Below, piece after piece: positions 33,899 through 43,166 of a DNA stretch of 43,273 nt (positions are counted from its first letter, which is position 1; each line of letters starts with the position of its first letter). The stretch spans positions 1-43,273 of the forward strand of contig CAITKP010000007.1 of the NCBI GenBank assembly GCA_903892995.1, written 5' to 3'. Under the pieces are notes generated by a model. It was not told where the DNA came from and ran no database searches. It saw nothing but the letters and a program-made list of their open reading frames with translations. The stretch comes from an uncultured Campylobacterales bacterium. GTDB taxonomy: Bacteria; Campylobacterota; Campylobacteria; Campylobacterales; Sulfurimonadaceae. Made by a program: the position numbers and the translations under genes.

Positions 33899-35062
33899 TT
33901 GCAAGATATTCCACTTATCATAGGTGTACTCTCAGGCGTGTTGCTCATCGCTCCTTTTGTTGCGCAAACGCTTCGTTTTCCACTGGCAGTTGTAGAGATT
34001 ATTTTTGGATCTATCATAGGCTATATGGGCATTTTACATGGCAATACCTATATTCCCCTTCTTGCAAAAACAGGCTTTTTATTTTTGATGTTTTTAGCGG
34101 GAATGGAAGTCAATCTCAAAAACTTTTTGACTATCAAAGCCTCTCTTTTTAAAAGAGCTATTGGATATTTCTTTATTTTATACTCTCTATCCGCACTCAT
34201 TGTATGGTTTTTTCACTACTCCATTATCTATCTCGTTGCCTTTCCTATCGTCTCGCTTGGGATGATTATGGCACTAATCAAAGAGGTTGGTAAAGAGGAA
34301 CCGTGGATTAAACTTACTTTGATTATTGGAATTTTTGGCGAGCTTATAAGTATCACAGCCCTCACACTGCTAAGTGGTGTATTGGAGTATGGATTAACTA
34401 TCAGTTTTCTTCGTGCGATAGGTATTTTGATTCTCTTTTTAATCACTTCTGGATTGATTTACAAATTTGCAACTACGATCTTTTGGTGGTATCCAAATCT
34501 GCGCAAAATCATTATGCCAGAAAACGATAACAGCGAAAAAGATATCCGACTCTCGATGGCGTTTTTCTTTGCGATGATTGGACTTATGATATCACTGGGT
34601 CTTGATATGGTGCTTGGTGCTTTTATTGCTGGAATCTTTATCACTACATTTTTTAAACACAAAGTAGATTTACCGCATAAACTCTCATCGCTTGGATTTG
34701 GATTTTTAGTTCCAATATTTTTTATCTATGTTGGTTCTACTCTCAATTTAGAAGCTATTACTTCACCTGATATTATGTTTCTAGCTCTACAGATTTTGGG
34801 CATTATGCTCTCTATACGCATTGCTAGTTCAATGGTATATCTCCAAAAATTGGGATTAAAAAACACACTTATGCTTGCCATGGGAGACTCCATGCCTCTT
34901 ACTTTTTTACTTGCTATTGCAACGATTGGTAAAGAAACGAACTCTATTAGCTCCAATGAATATTACGCTCTAGTCATGGCTGGGATGGTTGGCTCTATCA
35001 TTATGATGAGCACTATAAAACTCATCATAATGTTAGATAAAAAAAGGGCTTTGAATTTATAA
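33899..35062 (+). CDS. CPA2-type cation:proton antiporter (Kef/NapA-like)
   Basis: 387 residues from the TTG at 33899, preferred over the TTG at 33887 because GGAG lies 6 nt upstream of it. About 11-12 membrane helices are seen: IGVLSGVLLIAPFVA, FPLAVVEIIFGSIIGYMGI, GFLFLMFLAGMEVNLKNFL (typical of the family) and LGLDMVLGAFIAGIF, whose Asp is a likely ion ligand. No TrkA-N domain follows, so it is the short form. It exchanges Na+ or K+ for H+ across the inner membrane. It is probably transcribed with aguA. Confidence 0.88.
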   Translation: MQDIPLIIGVLSGVLLIAPFVAQTLRFPLAVVEIIFGSIIGYMGILHGNTYIPLLAKTGFLFLMFLAGMEVNLKNFLTIKASLFKRAIGYFFILYSLSALIVWFFHYSIIYLVAFPIVSLGMIMALIKEVGKEEPWIKLTLIIGIFGELISITALTLLSGVLEYGLTISFLRAIGILILFLITSGLIYKFATTIFWWYPNLRKIIMPENDNSEKDIRLSMAFFFAMIGLMISLGLDMVLGAFIAGIFITTFFKHKVDLPHKLSSLGFGFLVPIFFIYVGSTLNLEAITSPDIMFLALQILGIMLSIRIASSMVYLQKLGLKNTLMLAMGDSMPLTFLLAIATIGKETNSISSNEYYALVMAGMVGSIIMMSTIKLIIMLDKKRALNL

Positions 35063-35068
35063 AGATTT

Positions 35069-37243
35069 TTAAAACTTTACGTTCACAGCCATATCGACTG
35101 ATCTTCCTGCACCTTGGATTGGTGTGTATGTGTTTGATGGAATAACATTTACACCACCTAAAGGCATCGCATAGGCAAGATTTGTAAAATTTGTGATTGC
35201 AAGATCAAAACGGATACTTTTATTGATCTGGTATCCTGCACGTAAGTCTATTAGAGTGTACGTTGGAGTTGTTGGCTCTTTACGGATACTATCTACAGAA
35301 TCTTTAGAAGCAACAGCTGTGACATCTATACCAGCGTTAAAAGCACCTTTTACCTCATCTAAACTTATTTTTGCATGCAATGGCATTAGATGATAGAGTG
35401 CTCCGCCATCAGAACGCATCCCTCTTGTATATCCTGCAGTACCTTTGAGTGTTCCTGCACCGTATTGTGCATTATCCCAAACACCTACAAATCCAGAGGC
35501 ATCCGCTCCGTACATAATTGCGTCATCATTTATAAACTGCAAATAGACCGAACTTACTTTACCACTTGTCGATGTGCTTGAAGTTGCTAATGATCCTGAC
35601 ACATAAGCAACATCAATATAATTTTGAATCATTGTGTAGTATGGAGTCAATTTAAATCCCCACTCTTTTTTTGAACTGTCGTGCAGATCAAGTGTTGCAC
35701 TAAAAGTGTTTGCGATTTCTGGTTTGAGGTTAATATTTCCAACATACCCATTTCCATCACCATAAGTGTTGATCATTCTCATATCCATTTTGATAGGATT
35801 AGAAAGTGAGTATCCAGATGCTCCATACTCATATCCGCTTCCCGCCCAAGTATAAAGTTCATACAAATCAGGTGAACGAGTTTTTCTCGCATAACCAAAC
35901 TCAACATCGCTCATTTCGCTGAGTTCATATTTACCCATTGCTGTAATATCATAGTTTGTGAACTCTTTTTTATGATCTAAGGCATTGAATTTGGCTGCAT
36001 CTGCAGGATCATTATTAGAGCTGTTATAACCAACAACATCACCCGTATTCATATTTACAATATCAGTTCTTACACCCATATTTGTGGAAAACCTTTTTGT
36101 CCACTGAGCATCATCTTCTAGATAAAATCCAATTCTATCTCTTTTACCATCATTAATATTCCAAAAAGTATTTGGATTCATGCCTGACATCATAGGAGTA
36201 CCACTTGCTGGTGGCCACCAATCATTTAACTTGAAGAAATCTCCATCTCCACCAAATTTAACCATATGAATATCACCCAAAGCAAGCGTTGCTTTTACAT
36301 TGTATCCCGATTCTTTTGAAGCAGTATTCATAGGCATACCTGTGGTATGAGTTGCATCTGCAGTAGAAGGACTTGTTCTATCTCCAAGCTTATTCATATA
36401 ATGCCCAGTATCTTGATTATAAAGTGTCGCATCAACTGAAAGATTTCCAATGCGTCCTTTATAGTTAAGTGATCTGTTTGTCGCACCATTTGCTAACATA
36501 TCCATATACTGATTTGGGAAGCCCTCATAGAACACATCTGCTTTAGAGATTTTTCCTGAGATGACATTATCTTCGGCAATTTTATATGCTAAAGAGAGAG
36601 ATTGTTTTTGTTGATCAAAAAGTGTATCTTTGACGATGTTGCCATGACCATCTCTATAATCGCCAGATTTTTCTGCAAAACCAGAATAACCAATGTTGAT
36701 CTTATCCGTCGCTGCATTTGCGTTGATGCCCACACCAACAGCTCCGCCGTTGCTGTGCTCAAACGCTGTCATATCGCCATAAAACAGGTAATCTCCTGCT
36801 TTACTTGCAAACTGCGCCTCTTTTGATTTTACAGAGATAGTCCCCGCAATGGAATCTCCACCCTCACTAACAGGTGTGATACCTGCTGTAACTCTCATAG
36901 ACTGTATTTCTGATGAGTCAACATAAGAGAGTGATGGGTTCATGTGGTTTGGACAAGCAGAAGTGATCGTCATACCATCAACGTCAGTTTTAACACGAGT
37001 ATCCGCCATACCGTGAACTGATGGAAGTGTCGCAACACCACCATTATAGTTTAAACTCACACCTGAAAGGTCTTTGAGTAAAGCAGCCGAATCACCTGTT
37101 GAAGCGGTTGTTGCAGGCAAGCTTACACTATCTGCGCTTGGAGCGTTCATGCTACTCGCATCTACAGAAACACCTGGTAAAACTACAGTGTCTGCGGCGA
37201 TCACTGAAATAGCCGCTAAAGACAATAAAACTATTTTATTCAT
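35069..37243 (-). CDS. TonB-dependent outer-membrane receptor, OprC/NosA-like (copper)
   Basis: 724 residues from MNKIVLLSLAAISVIAAD, a signal peptide; an ATG four codons earlier is possible. The plug domain has GVATLPSVHGMADTRVKTDVDGM followed by CPNHMNPSLSYVD. A CxxxM arrangement at this point in the plug is the copper-binding site of OprC-type receptors (here Cys97 and Met101). GITPVSEGGDSIAGTISVKSKEA and a long beta-barrel ending SVDMAVNVKF follow. It probably imports copper, for example for cuproenzymes such as nitrous oxide reductase. The stop is 6 bp from the convergent antiporter gene. Confidence 0.88.
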   Translation of the reverse strand: MNKIVLLSLAAISVIAADTVVLPGVSVDASSMNAPSADSVSLPATTASTGDSAALLKDLSGVSLNYNGGVATLPSVHGMADTRVKTDVDGMTITSACPNHMNPSLSYVDSSEIQSMRVTAGITPVSEGGDSIAGTISVKSKEAQFASKAGDYLFYGDMTAFEHSNGGAVGVGINANAATDKINIGYSGFAEKSGDYRDGHGNIVKDTLFDQQKQSLSLAYKIAEDNVISGKISKADVFYEGFPNQYMDMLANGATNRSLNYKGRIGNLSVDATLYNQDTGHYMNKLGDRTSPSTADATHTTGMPMNTASKESGYNVKATLALGDIHMVKFGGDGDFFKLNDWWPPASGTPMMSGMNPNTFWNINDGKRDRIGFYLEDDAQWTKRFSTNMGVRTDIVNMNTGDVVGYNSSNNDPADAAKFNALDHKKEFTNYDITAMGKYELSEMSDVEFGYARKTRSPDLYELYTWAGSGYEYGASGYSLSNPIKMDMRMINTYGDGNGYVGNINLKPEIANTFSATLDLHDSSKKEWGFKLTPYYTMIQNYIDVAYVSGSLATSSTSTSGKVSSVYLQFINDDAIMYGADASGFVGVWDNAQYGAGTLKGTAGYTRGMRSDGGALYHLMPLHAKISLDEVKGAFNAGIDVTAVASKDSVDSIRKEPTTPTYTLIDLRAGYQINKSIRFDLAITNFTNLAYAMPLGGVNVIPSNTYTPIQGAGRSVDMAVNVKF

Positions 37244-37394
37244 TCTCACATCCATTTAAAGATAAGTTACACGAATTATAAAAATAAAGTGTTACAAAAG
37301 TGTTAATTAGATGCGTATTCAAAGAATACCTCCATGGTAGGAGAAGTTTAAGCCTCTCTCTAGTAGAATTGAAAAGCCACATAAAGGAGCTATC

Positions 37395-37604
37395 ATGAAT
37401 CCCCTATTAAAAGAATTTGAGAGTAGAAAAAGCGAAATCGAAACAGAGTTGGAGCTTTTGTTTAAAGCAAATATGAAGATCACAGATTGGGATATTCCCG
37501 AAGTTGATGATGAACAAGCTGCAACTATTTTACTTGCTATACTTGAAAAAAAACTTGATGCCATACGTGAAGATGTAAAATCTGGAAACTATAAAAACTA
37601 CTAA
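37395..37604 (+). CDS. Small conserved-looking helical protein, 69 residues
   Basis: Begins MNPLLKEFESRKSEIETELELL. It is charged and likely helical/coiled coil, with a central ITDWDIPEVDDEQ and a final AILEKKLDAIREDVKSGNY. AAAGGAG lies 5-6 nt before the ATG. It is followed after 10 bp by another 69-residue helical protein with its own AAAGGAG, suggesting a two-gene operon. No family is recognised and no catalytic motif is seen. Confidence 0.65.
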   Translation: MNPLLKEFESRKSEIETELELLFKANMKITDWDIPEVDDEQAATILLAILEKKLDAIREDVKSGNYKNY

Positions 37605-37614
37605 AGGAGAACAA

Positions 37615-37824
37615 ATGAGTTCACACAAACACCATGAACATATGCAACAAATCAAAGAGAGAGTCACAGTAGCGCCAGAACTAAGTGAAGCGGAAAAATC
37701 ACAAACGATCAAACGTCTTGAGGAGTGGGTTGTAGAAGATAAAGCTGAGGGAATTTTTTACGAAGAACTTTTAGAGATTTCGCAAAATATAAAGCCTATC
37801 TTAGCAGAACTAGGTCTTATCTAA
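37615..37824 (+). CDS. Small helical protein with His-rich N-terminus, 69 residues
   Basis: Begins MSSHKHHEHMQQIKERV, with four His in the first nine residues. Two predicted helices follow (LSEAEKSQTIKRLEEWVVED and FYEELLEISQNIKPILAEL). AAAGGAG lies upstream. It is paired with the preceding small gene. The function is unknown; the His cluster could bind a metal. Confidence 0.65.
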   Translation: MSSHKHHEHMQQIKERVTVAPELSEAEKSQTIKRLEEWVVEDKAEGIFYEELLEISQNIKPILAELGLI

Positions 37825-37861
37825 AGTTTTACCCAGAGATCCCTCTGGATGTAAGGCTTTT

Positions 37862-38677
37862 TTAGCCTGTAATAAGTCTGTGTTTAAAATCCTCTTTATC
37901 TGCGTACATCAACTCATCTACATTTGAAAGCACATCTTGAAAATTTTGACCCTTTTTAAAACCAATCACTCCAAATGAGTAACTTGTATGAAAACTGTTT
38001 TCTTTGTATTTCAACTCTTTTTTAATAAGTTGTTCTCGGTTGCTTCGCATAATTTTATTCACTGCATCTACAGATAAATTTTCACCAAAGAAAAGTAAAA
38101 ACTCATCCCCGCCATAGCGCACAAGTTCTGCTTTTGTTTTTTTGAGATGCAGTGCTGTAAACTCCAAAACTTTGTCGCCTGCGATATGTCCGTAATTATC
38201 ATTGATATCTTTAAAATAGTTCATATCTATAAAGGCTAAAATACCCTTACATGTAAAGTGTTCTCCACTATCTACATAATTTGCATAAAGCCATTGTCGG
38301 TTGTGTGCTTTTGTAAGCGTGTCTGTAAATATGGAAGCTTTAAGTTGTTCGATCTCTTTACGAAGACTTGCAGTTTCTACTAGTATCTGCTCTAATTTCT
38401 TATCATCTTTACTTTTGATCGCTTCCATGGCATTTTTAGTGTTGCCCTCGAGCTGAACGATCTGTCTTGAAGTAGAGTCACTTAGCTTTGTTAACTTTGA
38501 AAGTCTGCCCTCTAAAATCTCATCTACCATAAGATTTTCATCCTCTAGCACAAGCTCTTTTGTGCTTAAAAGATTATTGAAAAGTGTTTGATATAAAAGA
38601 GGTGGAGCAATATCAATATCAGATATCTGCAATTTCACCTCATTTGTGATCGCAATTAACTCATTTTTACTTTTCAT
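37862..38677 (-). CDS. Diguanylate cyclase (GGDEF domain)
   Basis: 271 residues. The N-terminal 110 residues are helical with a coiled coil (LEQILVETASLRKEIEQLKA) and no recognisable sensor. The GGDEF domain starts DTLTKAHNRQWLY, has FIDMNYFKDINDNYGHIAGDKVL, the active loop YGGDEFLLFF (GGDEF at 189-193) and the late SFGVIGFKKG. The loop is intact, so it should make cyclic di-GMP. No RxxD inhibitory site is seen upstream of the loop. It is soluble. It lies 15 bp after the GlcD-like gene. Confidence 0.9.
   Translation of the reverse strand: MKSKNELIAITNEVKLQISDIDIAPPLLYQTLFNNLLSTKELVLEDENLMVDEILEGRLSKLTKLSDSTSRQIVQLEGNTKNAMEAIKSKDDKKLEQILVETASLRKEIEQLKASIFTDTLTKAHNRQWLYANYVDSGEHFTCKGILAFIDMNYFKDINDNYGHIAGDKVLEFTALHLKKTKAELVRYGGDEFLLFFGENLSVDAVNKIMRSNREQLIKKELKYKENSFHTSYSFGVIGFKKGQNFQDVLSNVDELMYADKEDFKHRLITG
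38247..38256. repeat. TTACATGTAA palindrome, copy 15
   Basis: Inside the GGDEF gene; Phe-Thr-Cys-Lys on the minus strand. Confidence 0.85.
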
Positions 38678-38692
38678 TAGCTCTCCGATTTT

Positions 38693-40078
38693 TTAATCGA
38701 GCCCCATCTTTGCGGGATTTAAAATATTATTTGGATCAAATGCTTTTTTGATCGATTTAAAAAGGTTCATCTCTTCATCAGTAAATGCCATATGCATATA
38801 TGGTGCCTTCGCAAGACCTATACCATGCTCACCACTCAAAGTTCCACCAAGATCAATAGTTGCTTGAAACACCTCTTCGATCGCTTGATATGCGATTTTT
38901 ACCTGTTCTGGATCTTTGCCGTCAACCATAACGTTTGTGTGCACATTTCCATCGCCTGTATGCCCAAAACATGGGATTTTTACATTGTATTTTTCGGCAA
39001 TCGCATAAAATCTCTCTAAAAGTGCTGGAAGTGCTGAACGGGGAACTGTGACATCCTCATTTAGTTTTTTACTTCCATAAACACTCAAACTCGGCGACGC
39101 ATTACGTCTTGCAAACCAAAGGTCAGCTGCTTCTGCTTTTGTTTGAGCAATTTTAAAATCACTACATCCATTTTCACGGAAAACGCGCTCAATCGTCTCA
39201 AGCTGAAAATCAAGATCATCATCCATATTTCCATCTACATCTGTTACTAAAATCGCACCCGCATCCACTGGAAGCCCTTTATGAAAGGTCTGCTCCACAG
39301 CACGGATAGTGAGATTATCCAAAAACTCCATAGCAACTGGTGTAACACCGCTTGCCATCGTTTTATAAACCGCTTCCATCGCTTGATGCACACTATCAAA
39401 AATACCCATAGCAGTTTTGGTCAGTTTTGGTTTTGAAATAAGCTTAAGCGTCACTTCTGTCGTTACAGCAAGTGTTCCCTCAGAAGCTATCAAAATCCCT
39501 GTAATGTTATATCCTGCTACATCTTTTATTGTTCTTTTTCCCGCTTTAATGACATCGCCATTTGGAAGAACAGCACGCATCGCCATCACATAATCTTTAG
39601 TAATGCCATATTTTGCAGCACGCATTCCACCCGCGTTTTCACTCACATTACCACCGATTGTAGAGTACTCTTGGCTTGCTGGATCTGGTGGATAAAAAAG
39701 TCCAACAGCTTCCACTGCACGTTGGAGTTCCATATTGATAACTCCTGGTTGTACAATGGCAACCATATTTTGCATATCGATCTCTAAGATTTTATTCATA
39801 TGTTTTTCCATCGCCAACACGATGCCGCCACTGCTTGGAAGTGCTCCACCTGTAAAACCGCTTCCAGCTCCACGAGGAACTATAACGATTCGGTGTTCAT
39901 TACAATATTTTAAAATATCACTTACATCTTGCTCATGGCGTGGAAATAAAACAGCATCAGGTTCAAAATGCTCACGCGTCGCATCATAAGAATAAGCAAT
40001 TAAATGTGCTTTGTCGCTATAAATATTTTCACTGCCTACGATCTTTTCAAAGTTGTCTAAGTGTTTTTTTTCAATCAC
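38693..40078 (-). CDS. glcD: FAD-linked glycolate/D-lactate oxidase, GlcD type
   Basis: 461 residues. The FAD-binding PCMH fold has VPRGAGSGFTGGALP, YSTIGGNVSENAGGMRAAKYG and VAGYNITGILIASEGTLAV. The C-terminal substrate half has CFGHTGDGNVHTNVMVDG and LSGEHGIGLAKAPYM, with FDPNNILNPAKMGL at the end. It oxidises a 2-hydroxy acid such as glycolate or D-lactate. The partner subunits GlcE and GlcF are not nearby, so D-lactate dehydrogenase is an equal possibility. It overlaps the upstream PgbA-like gene by 4 bp. Confidence 0.88.
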   Translation of the reverse strand: MIEKKHLDNFEKIVGSENIYSDKAHLIAYSYDATREHFEPDAVLFPRHEQDVSDILKYCNEHRIVIVPRGAGSGFTGGALPSSGGIVLAMEKHMNKILEIDMQNMVAIVQPGVINMELQRAVEAVGLFYPPDPASQEYSTIGGNVSENAGGMRAAKYGITKDYVMAMRAVLPNGDVIKAGKRTIKDVAGYNITGILIASEGTLAVTTEVTLKLISKPKLTKTAMGIFDSVHQAMEAVYKTMASGVTPVAMEFLDNLTIRAVEQTFHKGLPVDAGAILVTDVDGNMDDDLDFQLETIERVFRENGCSDFKIAQTKAEAADLWFARRNASPSLSVYGSKKLNEDVTVPRSALPALLERFYAIAEKYNVKIPCFGHTGDGNVHTNVMVDGKDPEQVKIAYQAIEEVFQATIDLGGTLSGEHGIGLAKAPYMHMAFTDEEMNLFKSIKKAFDPNNILNPAKMGLD

Positions 40079-40881
40079 TTTTCATCCTTTATTTCAAATT
40101 TCTCCAAAACTTGAGTTAAGTTTTGTTCTTTATTTTTGATGAGATTATAATATGCTTTATTTGTCGGATTGCTTTTAACTAAAAGTTCATAATAATATGG
40201 GTTGTAAACTTTAAGTTTACTGCTTCCCGCTCCAAACCAATTTGCATTAATATCGCTTACTCTTGAGTAAAAAGGAAGTTGTAAAGATTCTTGCTTCAAT
40301 GGTGCATCTGCAATTTGCAAGATACCCATACTTTTACAATCGATAGTAAAAAGATTTTCATGTATATACATATATAAAAGCCCAACTGAAGAGATTTCAC
40401 ACATCTCTTGAAAATCTTTTTTTAGAGGAGTCGGATGTCCATTGAGAGAAAGGATAGAGGCAAAAAGATCAGGATGAACCCATTCCAGCGATGGTAATGC
40501 TTTTGTAATGCGGTGGTATATCTCTTCACTTGGAGCGATCAATAAGGCACGAGAATAGGCTTCGGCTAACACAGCCTCATCACCAACACTAACACTCCAT
40601 TTTCCACTTGGAAGCGCATCTTGTTCTAGCTCTTTATAATCGCTTACATGTAAGAGTGCTGTTTTGCTCTCTTTATCGAATTTTGTCACAACGGCACTTT
40701 TTAAAATATAGCTGTGTTCTTTGTCAATATGCTTAACAATAATGCCACTCATACCAAGCTCAACATTATCAGCAGAAATAGTCACGTTTTCTTTATCAAC
40801 ACTCACAATAGGCTGAGAGATAACACCCGCAAAGCCCGCTGCACACAAAGACAAAATAGATAGAAAAAACCTTATCATCAT
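40075..40881 (-). CDS. PgbA-like protein (plasminogen-binding N-terminal domain type)
   Basis: 268 residues. It has a signal peptide (MIRFFLSILSLCAAGFAG), then VISQPIVSVDKENVTISADNV, LGMSGIIVKH, LPSGKWSVSVGDEAVLAEAYSRALLIAPSEE and FGAGSSKLKVYNPYYYELL. The pattern matches the N-terminal domain of epsilonproteobacterial PgbA proteins. In a free-living species plasminogen binding is unlikely to be the real role; an envelope function is more plausible. It is transcribed with the GlcD-like and GGDEF genes. Confidence 0.78.
   Translation of the reverse strand: MMIRFFLSILSLCAAGFAGVISQPIVSVDKENVTISADNVELGMSGIIVKHIDKEHSYILKSAVVTKFDKESKTALLHVSDYKELEQDALPSGKWSVSVGDEAVLAEAYSRALLIAPSEEIYHRITKALPSLEWVHPDLFASILSLNGHPTPLKKDFQEMCEISSVGLLYMYIHENLFTIDCKSMGILQIADAPLKQESLQLPFYSRVSDINANWFGAGSSKLKVYNPYYYELLVKSNPTNKAYYNLIKNKEQNLTQVLEKFEIKDEK
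40644..40653. repeat. TTACATGTAA palindrome, copy 16
   Basis: Inside the PgbA-like gene; Leu-His-Val-Ser. Confidence 0.85.
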
Positions 40882-40993
40882 AACTCTCTTTTTTTCTTGA
40901 ATTGTATCAAACTAACCTTAGAATATTTACAAGAAGTCTTTTATAAGTCTAGTTTTGCTACTCTTACAGACATTATTATTTTTAGGGTTGTTG

Positions 40994-42223
40994 ATGTTTC
41001 GTTTTTTTCTTATACTTTTTATTCCTCTTACTCTTTTTTCCTCTCAGATTAAAAATTTCCGTTGGAGTGATGGTGATACCTATCTTACTTTTTTAGAAAA
41101 ACTTCATCTTCCCTCAAAAGCTCTTTTTTACAACCTCGATGCAGATGACCAAAAACTCACAGAAGAGATCCGCAGCGGAGTCAACTGCCAGATACTAGAA
41201 TCTCCAAAAAAAGAGATTCAACAGATACTCATTCCTATCAATGACGACCTTCAAATACACATCGCAAAAAATAAAAACGATCTTGCATTTGAAGTGATTC
41301 CTATCATCCATGAAACAAAAAAAGAATCCTTTACAATTGTGATAGAAAGTTCTCCTTACAATGATATCATCAGAGTCACAAAATCAAAAAAATTAGCAAA
41401 AATATTTGTAGCAGCTTTTAAAAACTCTCTTAATTTTAAAAATGTCCATAAAGGTGACAAACTTGTTATGGTGTATGACAGAATGTACAGACTCGGCCAA
41501 CCATTTTCAATGCCCACTCTCAATGTATGTATGATGCAAATAGGTGATAAAGCACACTATGTTTATCGATTTAAAGAGGATCAATATTTTGATGAAAAAG
41601 GAGCGGAACTCGAAGTATTCTTACTTGCCGCACCTGTAAGAAATGCCCGTATTAGTTCAGTTTTTACGATGATGCGCTGGCATCCGATCTTACACAAGTT
41701 TAGAGCACACCTTGGTGTGGACTATGGAGCGCGACCGGGAACGCCTATTTTAGCAGCTGGAAATGGAACAGTCAGCTTTTGCGGTGTTACCAATGGATAT
41801 GGAAACCTTACTAAAGTATCACATGTAGGCGGTTATGTGACACTTTATGCCCATCAAAAAGCTTACGCTCGTGGAATTCATAAAGGCTCAGTCGTCAAAC
41901 AGGGGCAAGTGATTGGTTATGTAGGAACAAGCGGACTCTCAACTGGCCCGCATCTACACTTTGGACTCTATAAAGATGGTCGTGCTATCAATCCTCAAAG
42001 TGTTGTAAGAGTTGCGGCAAGTAACCTTGCAGGCAAAGAGAAAAAAGCGTTTGACAGAATGAGAGCAAGTCTAAACAAAATCGTCAATCAAGAGTTGAAA
42101 AAAGCGAGCTTACCAAAAACTTTTGTCCAGCTTGATCCAGTCTGTCACGCCGACGTAAATGGAAAGCCAAAAGAGAGTGCTCAAAAAAGCAATAATACAA
42201 GTGATGATGATTCAGACGACTAA
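40994..42223 (+). CDS. M23 family peptidoglycan endopeptidase, Csd3/HdpA-like
   Basis: 409 residues. The ATG at 40994 is chosen because AGGG lies 6 nt upstream; a TTG 13 codons earlier is poorer. There is a signal peptide (FFLILFIPLTLFSS), then about 200 residues of inhibitory/OapA-like N-terminal domains, then LytM: FRAHLGVDYGARPGTPILA (HxxxD zinc ligands), GYGNLTKVSHVGGYVTLYAHQ and STGPHLHFGLYKDG (HxH). Csd3/HdpA of Helicobacter pylori has this layout and trims stem peptides, affecting helical shape. The C-terminus has an Asp/Ser-rich tail. Confidence 0.88.
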   Translation: MFRFFLILFIPLTLFSSQIKNFRWSDGDTYLTFLEKLHLPSKALFYNLDADDQKLTEEIRSGVNCQILESPKKEIQQILIPINDDLQIHIAKNKNDLAFEVIPIIHETKKESFTIVIESSPYNDIIRVTKSKKLAKIFVAAFKNSLNFKNVHKGDKLVMVYDRMYRLGQPFSMPTLNVCMMQIGDKAHYVYRFKEDQYFDEKGAELEVFLLAAPVRNARISSVFTMMRWHPILHKFRAHLGVDYGARPGTPILAAGNGTVSFCGVTNGYGNLTKVSHVGGYVTLYAHQKAYARGIHKGSVVKQGQVIGYVGTSGLSTGPHLHFGLYKDGRAINPQSVVRVAASNLAGKEKKAFDRMRASLNKIVNQELKKASLPKTFVQLDPVCHADVNGKPKESAQKSNNTSDDDSDD

Positions 42224-42236
42224 AGGAAAAACACAG

Positions 42237-43133
42237 ATGAAAATTTTTAATAAAGAGATTCCGATCCAGATCATACGTCTTAGTATTATTGGACTTACAA
42301 TCGCATCAATCGTTACATTTAAAATTATCAGTTCAAATATGATAAAAGCGAAAATAGACAAGATTCTTGGAAATGCAAAAGCATATATCACTTATGGCGA
42401 TACTTCGATGGATCTTTTTGGTTTTGATGCACATATTTATGATATTAAATTGAGTATTCCAAATCAAAAACCTTTACTCATCGATGAGATGGTCGTAGAT
42501 TCTCTTGATACTGATAATGCAGTACCTCATTATATGAATATCAAGCTCAAAGGGATTCAAAGTGATTTAGCGATGCTTAAATCTAATCCAAATCTTGCAG
42601 ATAAACTCAATACTCTTGAGTTTAAAGATATAGACTCAGATCTTGTTATTAACTATGAATTTGAAAAAGATGAGAAGATGCTAAATATTAAAGAGTTTGC
42701 GCTAAAAATTGAGAATGCTGGAAAAATCACCTACAAAGCAAAACTTTATAATGTGGTCGCAATGGAGTATTTTCCGATGCAGATCAATCTTGCTCCTCAA
42801 ACTTTAAAATTTGGAGCAACTTCTTTAGAGTACAAAGATGATTCTTTTATAGAGCGCTTAACAAAACTCAAAGCACAGGATGCAAACAAAAGTGTTGAAG
42901 TTTATAAGAGTGAGCGTTTAAAACTATATAAAACTGAGCTCAATATAGCCAAAACAAACTCTCACGATTATGAGACTATGCTCGATGAAGCACTTATTAG
43001 CTTTTTTGAAGATCCAGAAAGCTTTGAGTTTAGTATCGATCCAAAAGAGCCTATCTCTTTAAGCATACTCAATGAACTAAAATCACGCAATGATGTTTTA
43101 GAAACACTCAAACTAAAAGTCTCTGCGAACTAA
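42237..43133 (+). CDS. Hypothetical membrane-anchored periplasmic protein
   Basis: 298 residues from the ATG at 42237 with AAAGGA upstream; an earlier start at 42159 would overlap the M23 gene and has no ribosome site. There is a single N-terminal membrane helix (IIRLSIIGLTIASIVTFKII), then a beta-rich periplasmic region of AsmA-like flavour (YGDTSMDLFGFDAHIYDIKL, NIKEFALKIENAGKITYKAK). I do not recognise a family. It lies 13 bp after the Csd3-like gene, so an envelope-related role is plausible. Confidence 0.7.
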   Translation: MKIFNKEIPIQIIRLSIIGLTIASIVTFKIISSNMIKAKIDKILGNAKAYITYGDTSMDLFGFDAHIYDIKLSIPNQKPLLIDEMVVDSLDTDNAVPHYMNIKLKGIQSDLAMLKSNPNLADKLNTLEFKDIDSDLVINYEFEKDEKMLNIKEFALKIENAGKITYKAKLYNVVAMEYFPMQINLAPQTLKFGATSLEYKDDSFIERLTKLKAQDANKSVEVYKSERLKLYKTELNIAKTNSHDYETMLDEALISFFEDPESFEFSIDPKEPISLSILNELKSRNDVLETLKLKVSAN

Positions 43134-43166
43134 TACCAAATACGATTAACCAAGTATACGATAAAT

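Noticed and set aside
1992-40653. TTACATGTAA copies as terminators or operators of single genes
   Set aside because: Most copies lie well inside unrelated genes in two reading frames, so a local regulatory role cannot explain the set.
1992-40653. TTACATGTAA as a parS partition site
   Set aside because: About one copy per 2.7 kb is far denser than parS sites, and the core differs from the parS consensus.
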